Positions 7,916 through 18,200 of a stretch of 64,000 nt of DNA are shown piece by piece; position 1 is the first letter of the stretch; each line of letters begins with the position of its first letter. The stretch covers positions 248,001-312,000 of the forward strand of contig BGKB01000063.1 of assembly GCA_003116975.1 (NCBI GenBank), written 5' to 3'. The notes below the pieces were generated by a model. That model made no database searches. It saw nothing but the letters and a program-made list of their open reading frames with translations, and was not told the origin of the DNA. Source of the stretch: Aurantiochytrium sp. KH105. Taxonomy: Eukaryota > Sar > Bigyra > Thraustochytrida > Thraustochytriidae. Position numbers and translations under genes: made by a program.

Positions 7916-10540
7916 TCATTGAATCACGCACGCTCTGGACTTGTTGGCATTCGCCTCTGTATCCATGCGAAAGCTGACCTCTTGCTGCTGGGCAGCCTTG
8001 CTTTTTCCCTTTCCACCAAGGACCTTGGCGCCCAAACCAATGCTCTTGGAAGTCCCAGCAGAAACTCCAACGTTCGCCTTGGCCGCAGCATCAGCTTCGG
8101 CCTGAACCCGCTTCATGAACTCAGCTTGGGCAGCGTGCCAGTCGGACCAGATGCCGTGCGGCTCTGCCAGCGTCACAGCATGCGCAGCGAAGACGGGTTT
8201 GTGCACGGATGTGCACACGGCATTGAGCATGCCATATGAGAGCCAGGCGCATTCTGGCTGGTCGCGCTTGACCAGAATACGGTCCGTCCACGATGGCACG
8301 CTCTTGTCGCAATATGCGCCGGTCGTCTGATTGAAACGAAACGTTGGCGGAAACGAAATGGGCATCTCTTCATAGTCCTCGAACGCGTGATTATTCTTCA
8401 AGAGCCCATCTCGCTCCAAGAGCTTGCCAAGATTTCCTTCATTCAGTACCTTGTGCGACTCGGCAACGCTTGGAACCACGCTGTCCAAGTGTACGCGGTA
8501 GTTGAGGTCTCCTAGCCACCATGCAAAGTCAAAGCGCTGCGAAATAGGCGTCGTCGTCTGAAGCTTGTTGAGAGGAAGCTTGAAACGAACATTGATTTCG
8601 TGAAAGTTGGCATCGCGAGAAGCGTCGTCCGTAGGCTGACCCTTGAAGTGACTGTTCACAAAGACGAAAGACTTGCCCCTCATTTGAAATGAAATCGCTA
8701 CAGCGCCCTTAATGCGTTCCCCCTTGGGGGCGATCGTCTCATTGCCGAGGTCCACACCGAAAAAGACATGATCACTTTGGACGTCTTTAACGAGCGGCAA
8801 TAGCGAGGCGTGAATATAGATGAACAGGTGCATGCGCTGCATTGATACGCCACGAAGTTCAATGTACGCAGGCGGCAAGATCGACGTCAACGTTTCGCGC
8901 AGAGGGTCCCCACCCGTGCGCAAATCCTGAAACGCCAGACAATAAATGTCATAGCCTGGTGCGATCATCTTGGCAATTACGTCTCCCGCGAGGGCTTGAC
9001 GTCCTTTGCTGTGCGCGTTGAACGTCACAGAGTACACTTGTACCTTGCCCGTCGAGCCAATACGTTCTGCCACCGCAGCTACGGGCTCTTCTGGAATGGT
9101 GCTCGGAGACTTGGGGGACGAGACTGCCGGCGAGCTGTGTCGACGAGGCGCTTGTTGCGCCGAACTCGTACCGCTCATTTTCGTGGATATCGTTGCGGAA
9201 GCGTGTACTTGCAAAGCAGTTTTGGTTTCGGCGAATTCCTTTTCCTCCTTCTCCCGCGACTTGAACGAAGTCTCTTGACCTGAAGTCGCGTGCGAAGGCA
9301 TGAACCTCTGTGTAGCTGGAGCTTCACGCGATGGTAAAGAGGTATGTTTTGCCGGAGGGGCGCGCGAGGGTACCGTATGCTTCTTTTTGATAGGTCTCTT
9401 TGACATTATGTCGCTGTGCTTTGACTCGGCAGCGGTGCGGCGAGCGTTGCCGCTCACCTCAACATCCTCCGCGTCGTCGCTCTCATCGTCTTCATCCGAT
9501 GACGTGGACAATGACGACTCGGAGGACGACGACGACAAGGACGATGACGAAAGACTTGCGCTGGCTTCGACTTGCGTCGCAGGGCTGTTGGGAGGCCCTG
9601 CCGGCGGTCGCGCGCTACGAGGGGTCCGCGTTCTTGCCGTTGAAGGCAACGAAGACACATGTTGAGGAGCTTGCAAAAGTCCTTCGCCTTGTACATTTGC
9701 AGATACGGGAATGGTTGTCGCATTAATAGATTCCGGTGCAAGACGATGCGGGAGGGGCGGTAATTTCGGTTCTGGCGGAAGCTTTGCCGGATCTCGATTC
9801 AAGATCGGCTCTGGAGTGCCGTATCTCGCCGGCGCAACGTTTGCAGAGGCATTCGCGCGCTTTCCCCGAAGCCAGTTGAGAACGCTTCTTGCAAGATGAG
9901 AGCGGTACACGGTCTGGATCTTAATGGACGCAGCCTCATAGATGGACCGCTGATCCAAATCAAATGCTCCCGTGAACCTCACATTTTGCGTCTTTGAAGT
10001 ATGTGCGTTCGTCTGTGCGTCGGCGAGGTATCCCTTGTACTGGCCCGGCCGATATCGCCCCATGACGCGCAACCGACTCCTCGGCACACTGTATTCTTTT
10101 GTGGCGTCAAGAAATTGCACGTTGACACTGCCGTCTTGTCGAGCGCGAGAAACCTTGCCGAGACGCCATTCGTCGATGGAATTGCTCGCTGCTGTTTGCA
10201 CTTGTACCTTGACGCCTCGAGTGAGGGTGATTGGAGGAGCATGCACGGCGTCTGCGGCGATGAATAGGGTAGGTGCTCCATTTCCTCTCGAAGTGTATTC
10301 GAGCTGAAGGGCGTTCCCGAGATCTTGGGCGCGTTGTTGCAAGACCTCTTTTGCTGTGCTCGAGGTCGCGAGTGCCTCGGCAATCCAGACCTCAAAGTCG
10401 GAGCATTCCTGGCCCGTCTGCAGAAAATGCACCTTCACATTCAGCTCACGAGGTAAGTACGGATCAAACACGATCGCAATTACGGCGCGTGTACCGTCGG
10501 GCTTCGACACTCCACCGCGGAATAGCTCGCAAGCAGACAT
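7916..10540 (-). CDS. Inositol-polyphosphate 5-phosphatase-like protein with Tudor-like, IQ and CaaX elements
   Basis: The 874-residue protein carries, in order: a Tudor/Agenet-like module (about residues 104-160, RGVKVQVQ to SRLRVMG); an IQ-type calmodulin-binding motif, AASIKIQTVYRSHLARSVL (about 210); a Ser/Asp-rich linker; the IPPc phosphatase domain (about 496-815); and a C-terminal tail ending CVIQ, a CaaX prenylation box. The IPPc domain is identified by FAWWLGDLNYR, VPSWTDRIL and NSHF. These enzymes remove the 5-phosphate from phosphoinositides or soluble inositol phosphates, and a prenyl anchor would place the protein on membranes, as in type I 5-phosphatases. Several catalytic signatures are altered: TFNAHS instead of TWNxN, FQD instead of QE, and SVHKPV instead of SDHKPV. 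Activity is therefore uncertain. Confidence 0.87.
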   Translation of the reverse strand: MSACELFRGGVSKPDGTRAVIAIVFDPYLPRELNVKVHFLQTGQECSDFEVWIAEALATSSTAKEVLQQRAQDLGNALQLEYTSRGNGAPTLFIAADAVHAPPITLTRGVKVQVQTAASNSIDEWRLGKVSRARQDGSVNVQFLDATKEYSVPRSRLRVMGRYRPGQYKGYLADAQTNAHTSKTQNVRFTGAFDLDQRSIYEAASIKIQTVYRSHLARSVLNWLRGKRANASANVAPARYGTPEPILNRDPAKLPPEPKLPPLPHRLAPESINATTIPVSANVQGEGLLQAPQHVSSLPSTARTRTPRSARPPAGPPNSPATQVEASASLSSSSLSSSSSESSLSTSSDEDDESDDAEDVEVSGNARRTAAESKHSDIMSKRPIKKKHTVPSRAPPAKHTSLPSREAPATQRFMPSHATSGQETSFKSREKEEKEFAETKTALQVHASATISTKMSGTSSAQQAPRRHSSPAVSSPKSPSTIPEEPVAAVAERIGSTGKVQVYSVTFNAHSKGRQALAGDVIAKMIAPGYDIYCLAFQDLRTGGDPLRETLTSILPPAYIELRGVSMQRMHLFIYIHASLLPLVKDVQSDHVFFGVDLGNETIAPKGERIKGAVAISFQMRGKSFVFVNSHFKGQPTDDASRDANFHEINVRFKLPLNKLQTTTPISQRFDFAWWLGDLNYRVHLDSVVPSVAESHKVLNEGNLGKLLERDGLLKNNHAFEDYEEMPISFPPTFRFNQTTGAYCDKSVPSWTDRILVKRDQPECAWLSYGMLNAVCTSVHKPVFAAHAVTLAEPHGIWSDWHAAQAEFMKRVQAEADAAAKANVGVSAGTSKSIGLGAKVLGGKGKSKAAQQQEVSFRMDTEANANKSRACVIQ

Positions 10541-11262
10541 ACTTGTTCTGGATCGATTGACCTTTTGTCGTGATGTTTTTTGACGAAGCGTCTCGTCACG
10601 TCAGGGCTTAGAATGTCCTTGAGCTGCGAGCTCACAGTACTTTATCGCGGCAATGACGGTGCCAATGTAGGAAAAGAAGAAAGAAGAAGAAAGAAGAAGA
10701 AGAAGAAGAAGAAGAAGAAGATTGCACGCCGATCGTGCACAGCACAATCCTGCTTGTCGACAATGACTCTCTCACGTAATCAAGCCGATTGCAATCACGC
10801 AACCGAGTAATAACCAAAGGAGCTAGGCCTTAGCAATCAAGTGATCGGAGACCGTCAAGCGTAAGCGATTGACAGCCCGACGCCACGAAGTCTCTCTCGC
10901 GCAGGCGGTCTGACTTTACGCGTCGTGTGCGCGCGCGCACGCCGACGCTCCACTTCTGCCGAAAGACCGGTCTCTCAGCAGAACTTCGCTGCCGCTGCGG
11001 CGTTTGCTTTGTTCTGGCGCCCCCGCCTACGGTCAGCGCACGCATTGATTGATGACTAACTAGCCTGCCTAGTCATTGGTTGCAGTGGTGGAAGGAAAAA
11101 AGAAGAAATGCGAGCTAGCCAAAACGGTGTGCACCGGCCGCGCCAACGGCTCTGCGCGTTGCGCACACCGCGGCGAAGGCGCACAGCCCTCAATGGCCAC
11201 GAACCGCGCGCGAGCCCGAGCGCGTCCAGTCAGTCCCGAAAATCACGAAAGCGACAAGCGAG
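10541..11262. promoter_or_regulatory. Divergent upstream region, 5-phosphatase/CMSS1
   Basis: This 722-base interval separates two divergent starts. It holds an AAG microsatellite (10672-10720), an alternating GC run near 10928-10940, TGATTGAT at about 11046-11053, and a perfect 7-base inverted repeat ATGACTA/TAGTCAT (11052-11058 and 11070-11076) enclosing GCCTGCC. I see no gene in it. Confidence 0.5.
10672..10720. repeat. AAG trinucleotide microsatellite
   Basis: A nearly uninterrupted AAG run sits in non-coding DNA about 130-180 bases upstream of the 5-phosphatase start. Confidence 0.9.
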
Positions 11263-12195
11263 ATGGTGCTCCTGGACGCGCGCACCGGCGGCGGCAGCCA
11301 AGGGCAAAGCCAAGATAAGTCGTCGTCGTCCAAGAAGCGACGCAGGAACGAAGACGGTCTCGCCGCCGCGAGCGATGGCGGCCAGCACGCCGCCGGGTCC
11401 AGCAAGACCCCAAAGAAGCGACGCGGCGACGACGCCGACAAGGACGGCGCCAAAAGCCAAAAGCAGAAGCGAACGCGCGGGGAAAAGTCTGAGGGCAAGG
11501 ATGATGATGTTCAAAAGGGCCAAGCCGGGGAAGCAAACAAGAACAAGAAGACCAAGCAAAAGAAACAGCAGGTCTCCAGCAAAAAGCGCGCCAAGGTCCG
11601 CCAGGATGTCAGCCTGGCCGAGGCAGGCGGCGAGCTTCATCTTTGGTTCAAGCACAGATACGAGACGGAAGGCTCCAAACTGAGCAAGATCGAGCTCTAC
11701 CCAGGTCTTGAGCCATTCTCTGCAGCCGACTTTTGGCCCGTGAAAACAGGGAAAAAGACGCTCGACAGCCTCAAGGAGCATCTCGACACCAAGAGAAAGA
11801 GTACCGTACTTCTGGTTACCCGGTCCGCTGTACGAGCTTGCGATCTGCTCAAGACGCTCAGTATGCTGCAGCGACCTGTTGGCAAGCTCTTTGCAAAGCA
11901 CATGAAGCTCGACGAGCAGGTAAAGTATCTCCAGGGCCCTGGCAGCGCACTCGACGTAGCTATCGGCACGCCTAATCGTTTGCTCAAGCTCGCCGAAGCT
12001 TCTTCGCTGTCCAACTTTTTGTCTAATCCGGATGCTGTGATCGTCTTTGACCTCGACCGTGACGTCAAGAATTACCACGTCCTCTCCATGCCTGCAGTCG
12101 GTAGTGACGCCTTTTTGTTTTTGCGAAAGTTTTGGCTGCCTCAAAAAGCCAGGGCGCGCGCGAAGATTGTCATTTTTTCTGATGAGAAACTTTGA
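11263..12195 (+). CDS. CMSS1: CMSS1/Cms1-like ribosome biogenesis protein
   Basis: The 310-residue product has a long Lys/Ser-rich N-terminal region (residues 1-110) followed by the CMSS1 domain. That domain looks like a reduced DEAD-box fold: STVLLVTRSAVRACDLLK; then GKLFAKHMKLDEQVKYL; then VAIGTPNRLLKL; then AVIVFDLDRDVKNYHV. It lacks the helicase Walker and DEAD catalytic residues, as is normal for this family. Yeast Cms1 associates with the 90S pre-ribosome, so a nucleolar role in small-subunit assembly is expected. The ATG at 11263 begins the low-complexity tail; other upstream frames show nothing. Confidence 0.87.
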   Translation: MVLLDARTGGGSQGQSQDKSSSSKKRRRNEDGLAAASDGGQHAAGSSKTPKKRRGDDADKDGAKSQKQKRTRGEKSEGKDDDVQKGQAGEANKNKKTKQKKQQVSSKKRAKVRQDVSLAEAGGELHLWFKHRYETEGSKLSKIELYPGLEPFSAADFWPVKTGKKTLDSLKEHLDTKRKSTVLLVTRSAVRACDLLKTLSMLQRPVGKLFAKHMKLDEQVKYLQGPGSALDVAIGTPNRLLKLAEASSLSNFLSNPDAVIVFDLDRDVKNYHVLSMPAVGSDAFLFLRKFWLPQKARARAKIVIFSDEKL

Positions 12196-12387
12196 GAATG
12201 AACATCAAAGCGTCAGGTCACTCACTACCTATACAGCATGCCTTGGAAGAGTCTCCATCTCTCAGATATGATATATTCCCCGCAGAGTTTGTGAACAAAT
12301 CTTTTGCGACGCAGGCTTCAGAAGAGAACACGTCATGCTTTTTATAAAAGGAAAATTAATTTGGTGGCCTGATGGTACCACTCTTTT

Positions 12388-14463
12388 TCACGCTGCGGCG
12401 GATGTCTCGTTCCGAAAACTCTTGTACCTTTCCGACGAGGCTGCAATCTTTTCGGTACCGGCCGTAGATGCGCGCATGGCGCATGAATCCTCGCCAAATT
12501 TCAGAGAGTGCATATTCTCTTCACCTCGAGCCTTGATGTAAGCCAGATTCTGTTCCTTGCGATCAGCAAGGCGAAAGCTTGTCGCGTATCCCTTGAAAAG
12601 ACCACCGTAAAGAAGAGCGCCCTGCATGATGCAGCCAATCGTCAGTTGAAAGCACATGGTACGGAACCAATGCTCACCAGGCTTCTTCTCGCCCTTGCGG
12701 GGACCGGCCACGTAAGTCCCAGAAACCGTCTCGCGGTACATGCGCCAGATATTGTCTTCGGCGACGTTAAAGGAACCCGGTCCGACCAATCGATACTGGA
12801 ATGGGTTGAAGCCAAGCGAGGTCCCACCAAAGTACCAGTGCCATAACGCCGTGGGTCGCTCTGTGAGAAGCTTCCAAAACGTCGGAAGACAGCCAATATC
12901 ATTGGCAAGGTCGTCATAGTACATGACGCCGAGACCGTGCTGCGTGCGAAGCTGCTCGCGATCCATGTATTGCGCGGAAAGAGCTGTGCGCGTGTCAAGC
13001 ATATCTTGATATTGGACCTGTGGAGAAGGCAGCTTGATTTTTCCGCGCAATACGCGCGAGTAATAGCGAGCTTGCATCTCTCCACCCATAAAGGTCATTG
13101 TTTGCACATGGTTGATGAAGGCCACTGGGAGAATGCGATCATCGCCTTCCTTGGGAATGGCGAGAAAGCCCTTGTACAGGGGCACATCCGTTCCGCTGCG
13201 CCCAAAGCGGAGATCAGCGGTTGAATTGGGGTCAACAAAGCCCACCGAGAACCGATAACCCGTGGCAAAGATGACCACGTCGGCGGCAATTTTCTCCTCG
13301 CCGTTTGGACCGCCGAGGACAACATATGGTCCATTTTCGTCATCTTCAGCAAAACGCTCGAGCGACTTGTGCACAATGATCTTTCCATCCTCGAGCTGCT
13401 GGTGAATGGTAGGACCAAACATGCCCGTGACGAGCTCGTGCTGTTGCTGCAGGCGATGCTTGGGCTTAAGACCGTGCTTGTTGAGAATCTGCTGATCCTT
13501 GGCAACGATGCCTTCGCGAATGTCCGACTGCCACCACCACGGAAAGCGAAAGAAGGCATCCATGGCGAGACGGCCCATACCAGCATCGCTGAGCTCGATC
13601 TCGCCCGGCTTCACCACCGTAAGCCAGAGTCCAGATCGGCTCACTAGATGCGTTTCCTTGGCGACCTGACTCACCTCGGTGACGATGTCCAGACCAGAAT
13701 TGCCAACACCCACAATGACGACCTTGGAATTTTCGTTAATTCCATGCTTGGAAGGGTACTTGTACATGCTCGAATGCAGGGTTTTGATGGGGGTCTCATC
13801 GATACCCGGGAAGCGAGGCACGTAGCCGGATGCGCCGTGGCGACCTGTGCAAACGAGCACGCCGTCAAAGAGATCTTCAAAAGTCTCCCCAGAATCCAGG
13901 TCCCGGGACTGCACAGCCCACTTGGTCGGATCCTCCTCGGACCGCGCCACCCAGACAACCTCACGGCCAAAGGTGATGTACCGCTCGAGCCCAAAGTCCC
14001 GCACGTTGTCTTCCAGATACTCGACAAGCTGCGAGTTATGCGTGAAAGCGGCGCTTCCAGAATGGTACGGACGGTCTCCGTACGAGTTAATGTCGCGCGG
14101 GGTATCAATGTAGACGCTCTTGTACACGGAAGGTACGCCTTCCTCCTCGCTGTAGCGCCAAAACCCGGCCACCTGTTTCTCCCGCTCAAAGCACGACACA
14201 TCCAGGCCTTCTTCCAAGCACGCCTTGAGCGCGCCGACCCCGGTAATCCCAGTGCCGATGACGAGGCATTTCTTTGGAGAGTCGCCTTTGGCCTCCGCTT
14301 CGGCCTTGACCTCCGCCTGCATCTCCTCGATGAGCTCGTGCGGGCCTTCGGGCCGCCGGTGAAGCGCGGCCACCGCGCGCTGCAGGACTTTGATGGTGAA
14401 CACCGTCCCGCCCACGAGAGCGAGGCGCCGGGCCCAGCGCATCACGACCGGGTTGGCCTCCAT
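12388..14463 (-). CDS. Flavin-containing monooxygenase with N-terminal membrane anchor
   Basis: The 691-residue enzyme opens with a likely membrane helix (LALVGGTVFTIKVLQ, about residues 14-28). The FAD-binding Rossmann motif is GTGITGVG (about 70-77). The FMO identity block is FPGIDETPIKTLHSSMYKY (about 217-235), and the NADPH-binding motif is VGVGNSG (about 250). Family enzymes oxygenate soft nucleophiles such as N- and S-containing compounds using NADPH and O2. It is longer than typical FMOs of about 530 residues because of the anchor and a C-terminal extension with another hydrophobic stretch (CFQLTIGCIMQGALLYGGLF). The frame upstream to 14550 lacks an ATG, so 14463 is taken as the start. 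Confidence 0.87.
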   Translation of the reverse strand: MEANPVVMRWARRLALVGGTVFTIKVLQRAVAALHRRPEGPHELIEEMQAEVKAEAEAKGDSPKKCLVIGTGITGVGALKACLEEGLDVSCFEREKQVAGFWRYSEEEGVPSVYKSVYIDTPRDINSYGDRPYHSGSAAFTHNSQLVEYLEDNVRDFGLERYITFGREVVWVARSEEDPTKWAVQSRDLDSGETFEDLFDGVLVCTGRHGASGYVPRFPGIDETPIKTLHSSMYKYPSKHGINENSKVVIVGVGNSGLDIVTEVSQVAKETHLVSRSGLWLTVVKPGEIELSDAGMGRLAMDAFFRFPWWWQSDIREGIVAKDQQILNKHGLKPKHRLQQQHELVTGMFGPTIHQQLEDGKIIVHKSLERFAEDDENGPYVVLGGPNGEEKIAADVVIFATGYRFSVGFVDPNSTADLRFGRSGTDVPLYKGFLAIPKEGDDRILPVAFINHVQTMTFMGGEMQARYYSRVLRGKIKLPSPQVQYQDMLDTRTALSAQYMDREQLRTQHGLGVMYYDDLANDIGCLPTFWKLLTERPTALWHWYFGGTSLGFNPFQYRLVGPGSFNVAEDNIWRMYRETVSGTYVAGPRKGEKKPGEHWFRTMCFQLTIGCIMQGALLYGGLFKGYATSFRLADRKEQNLAYIKARGEENMHSLKFGEDSCAMRASTAGTEKIAASSERYKSFRNETSAAA

Positions 14464-15273
14464 CTTCTCCAGCGAGCGTCTCTTCTCTTCCTCCGTCGCG
14501 CGCACGTGCCCCAGTGCCCTGTGATCTCTTGCGACCGCTCCAAACAACAAGGTCGCGGTCGCGGTCGCGGTCGAGGTCGAGGTCTAGGTCTAGTTGGACG
14601 AGGTCGCGGTCGTCCACGTCGTAGGCGTGACGGTCGAGGCCGAGGTTGAGATTGATGCGGGTCTGGACAATTTCTGATGGGGTTCGTTCGCTCGGCGATG
14701 CACCGTGGCGAAGATAAGATACGAAGACACGCGACCCGAGCCCGTCCGACACGCTCGTGCGGATCTCGAACCCGCGGTGGGCGCGGCGGGAAGCGGCAGC
14801 AGGGCGCGAAGAATCGCGCTAGCGGCCTGGCAGCTACAGCCGGGGGGAGCTGAGACGGACCTGAGTGATCCGGCGAGTGAGCTGCAGGACGAGTGAAAGA
14901 AAAATCTAGACGATGAGCCTGGCGTTGAAGAGAGACTTGATGTGAGCGGAAGAGAGACAAGACGGCGGCGATGAAGGCGCGTGAATGATCATGCCGGAAA
15001 AGAGATGAGAAGACCCAAAGTCCTTGGGTCCGCAACCGACTGGTATTGGTCGTCGCGTTTTGCGATGGCAATGATAACATCTATCTTTAAAGAACAAAGC
15101 TTCGACCATCGACTTTGCACCCGCTTGGCAAACGCCATCACTGCAATTTGAGAGCGGGAAAGAAGATGCCGACGACCTGAAAATTAGTCACCTTTTCCAA
15201 GTTCCATAGCCCCACAAGGCCTCAGGCCTGAGCCTTGACTCTCAATTTCAATGCAAACAAAATTCGTACTAGG
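14464..15273. other. Upstream region of the monooxygenase gene and 3' flank of the coiled-coil gene
   Basis: No gene is supported in these 810 bases. They contain a hexanucleotide GGTCGC/GGTCGA/GGTCTA tract (14551-14617) close to the monooxygenase start, and GC-rich sequence that becomes AT-richer toward 15270. Confidence 0.5.
14551..14617. repeat. GGTCGC-type hexanucleotide tract
   Basis: Six-base units GGTCGC, GGTCGA and GGTCTA follow each other, then recur after a short break. The tract starts about 90 bases upstream of the monooxygenase ATG on the minus strand. Confidence 0.8.
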
Positions 15274-18200
15274 TTAGTTCATGCTCAGGTTTGATAGACT
15301 CAAGCCGGACGCTGAGGAAGCAAGCGAGACATCAGCTGCATCATTAGCGGTTTTCAGAGTCTTGGCATCGAGATTGGGCATTTGTCCTGGTGGCCACGGT
15401 GCACCCGTTACAGCGGGCTGCAGCGCGCTGCGATACGCTATGGTAAGAGGAACTTCTTCGCCATCACTAAAGTCTCCGGGGCTCACCTCGAGTTCTCCTT
15501 CAGACAGCGACCGCGAGTCAGCAGAATGATCGTCTCCAGCCTCAAGATCTTCTTCTTCATCGTCACTGTCTGACCACTCCAGAAGCGTTGCAGAGAACCC
15601 TTTGGCCGGTGGCTCTTTTGCAGGTTGAACTCGAGGCGTCACGATGCGCGGAGACAGGGATGGCGGCGAAGCGGCCGCGTTCGTCGCGGGCCCACCTTCT
15701 GCAGGGAGCATGAGTGAAATCGGCGAATCGAGTGAGCTAGCCCGAGGTGACTCTGAAACGACAACGGCGGAAAGATCCAGAAGCGACACGTCCTTCGTTT
15801 CAGTTCGCGCCCGAGGATACGGCAATACCAAGGAGAGACTACCCTCTTCGTCTTCATCCTCTTCTTCCATATCATGTTGTCCCTCGAAATCTTCGCCAGA
15901 CTCGGCATCTCCATCGTTGTTGTCGCCGCTGTCATCATTGTTACTCCCTCCTTCTTCTTTGGTGAACTTCGCAATCTCTGCTTCTTCTGAAAACGACTCA
16001 GATGGCGACTTTGACTCCCTATCACTCGCTTTGCGTTCTAAAAGGTCCACTTCTTTATCTGCAGCAACGAAGCCTCGTGCTTCTGATAAATGTCTCTCCA
16101 CTTCACCTCGAGACAGATCCCGCTCCAAGGATGTCAACTCGTCCGTCTGCGTCGCCAGAGATACCACGCGCTGTACCTCGGCGTCTTGCGCAAGAGGCGC
16201 AGGAGGCAGTGCATGCTGCATACGGTCAAATGCCATCCCAAGGGTTTCAAGCTGCAGTTGACCAAATTTTGCGAGGGTGGCCTCAAGGTCCGCTACTCGA
16301 CCTCGTTCCTGTTCGGCCAGCATTTCATGACGGGCAGACGTTTCTGCAACGAGACGCTCCAGCATGGCCTCCTTGACACTCAAAGCAGACTGAGCGGCAG
16401 ACGCACGTGTCTCGGCTTCTCGAAGAGCGACTGTACGTTCCTGCTCAAGGAGCTGGACTTCCCTGAGTCGCACACTCTCCTCGCGCGCAAAAATTGCACG
16501 TTCGGCAGCTTCCGCGGCAAGCCTTGAAGCGAGCGCGGCGTTTGCGGCTTTTTCGCTTGCTTGAGCATTGGCGTCTTTCGAAGACCTCGTGTGCGGCGCT
16601 TCTTTCGCTTCGAGAAGCGCAGTGTCCAAAGTTGCATCGTTCTCGGACTCTTCAGTGTGAACTTGTGCAAGCACAAGGTTTGTGACGAGATCTAATATGT
16701 TGCCATTTGACCACGGTCGAGATGGCGCGTCCAGATCCCAAACGGTGTCTTCAGGCGACGCAGAAGAACTGCCAAGAGCTTTAGATATGGCTTCGGCAGT
16801 TGCTGCTTTCACCGCACTTTGATCCACTGCTTCTCCACGATTCATAAACCACTGGACCACACCACCGCCACCGTTGAGCGATGGCGAAACTGTGCTTTCA
16901 CTTGCATCGCCTTGCGCTGTCGTAGGTGATTCATTTGCTTCGCCTTCAGATCCCACGTTCGCATTCGCTTCTTGCACCAGCACCTCAGCTAGGACGCTAC
17001 TCCGCAAGTAGCTTTCAAGCTGTGCGACCGACGGTCGCAGTGGTTCTGGACTCCCAATTGGCTCCATTACAACGTTCGGGGTTGCAGACTTTGCAGCGAG
17101 CAAGTCTTGTCCATCATGGTACTTTTGTCTTTCTTGAACTCCTGCCGCCTCGCCACTCAACTCAAGCGACGCTTCCACACCACGTTCTTCAGACACGGGC
17201 ACACGAACGTCTTGAAGTTCGCTAGTGCTTTTTGCGCCGTGCTGCACGCGCAAAAGATCTTGCATCCGCTGAACAATTGCGTCTAGAGCCAAAGAAACGG
17301 CCCGCTGGTCGTCCAGATGCGCCACAGACGAAGCGCGCTCCGCAGCAACTTCGACCAAGACGCGCGCTGCAACAGCGTCGACAGCTCCGAGTGCAAATCT
17401 TTCTGCGTCCTTCTCGTCTTCTTCTTCTTTTTCATCCAAAGGTGAACCTGATCCATAGAAAAGCTTGCGCAGACTCTCATAGCTTGCTGCAGTTGAGCTC
17501 TCTCCGCCCAAAAGGTGATCAATGCGACCTGCCTCGACTGAGGAAGTCAGACGCTTCACCTCGTCGAGAACAGTAGCCATTGGACCGCGAAAAGTGCTTG
17601 GTTGCACTCGCATACTCATCTGCACGGCTTCGTTCAAACCTTGTTGAATCTGAGCTCGCACATGCAGAGAACTTGTCAGGGCGGCGCGCACAGCAGCCTG
17701 GCCCGCTTCTTGAAGTGGGTGACCTTGCTGTGCACAATGTGCACAAATCGCCGTAGCCATGGCAGACACCTCGAGATCTCCAAGCGGGGCGCTTCCTCGA
17801 GCAAATCCCAGGGCTGTTCCCTGTACAGATGCGAGAAGCGAAGCAAGAATTCCTGGCGATGCGTAGGAACACTTGGCCTGAGCAAAAATCGCGCTCGCGG
17901 CTTGAATTGAGGCATGGGCGCGCACAGGCGCGGCTTGACCAAGCATCGCGAGCTGAACCCCTTGTGACGCACGAACTGCAGAGGCGAATGTCGAAGCCCC
18001 GACCTTTGAGCCAATCACCTTGAGTGTGGAGAGAAGACCTGTCAAAGCCCCCTTGGCAGACAAGGGGAGGCCGCTTGCGCTAACGCGCTGGTGGGCAAGA
18101 GCAATCAAGGTCATGCACGAGTCTGCCTGGAGAATGCATTGCGAGCCAGCATCTCGTATGTCAAACGTTTGCTCCAAGAGCGTGAGCATGTCCGAAACAT

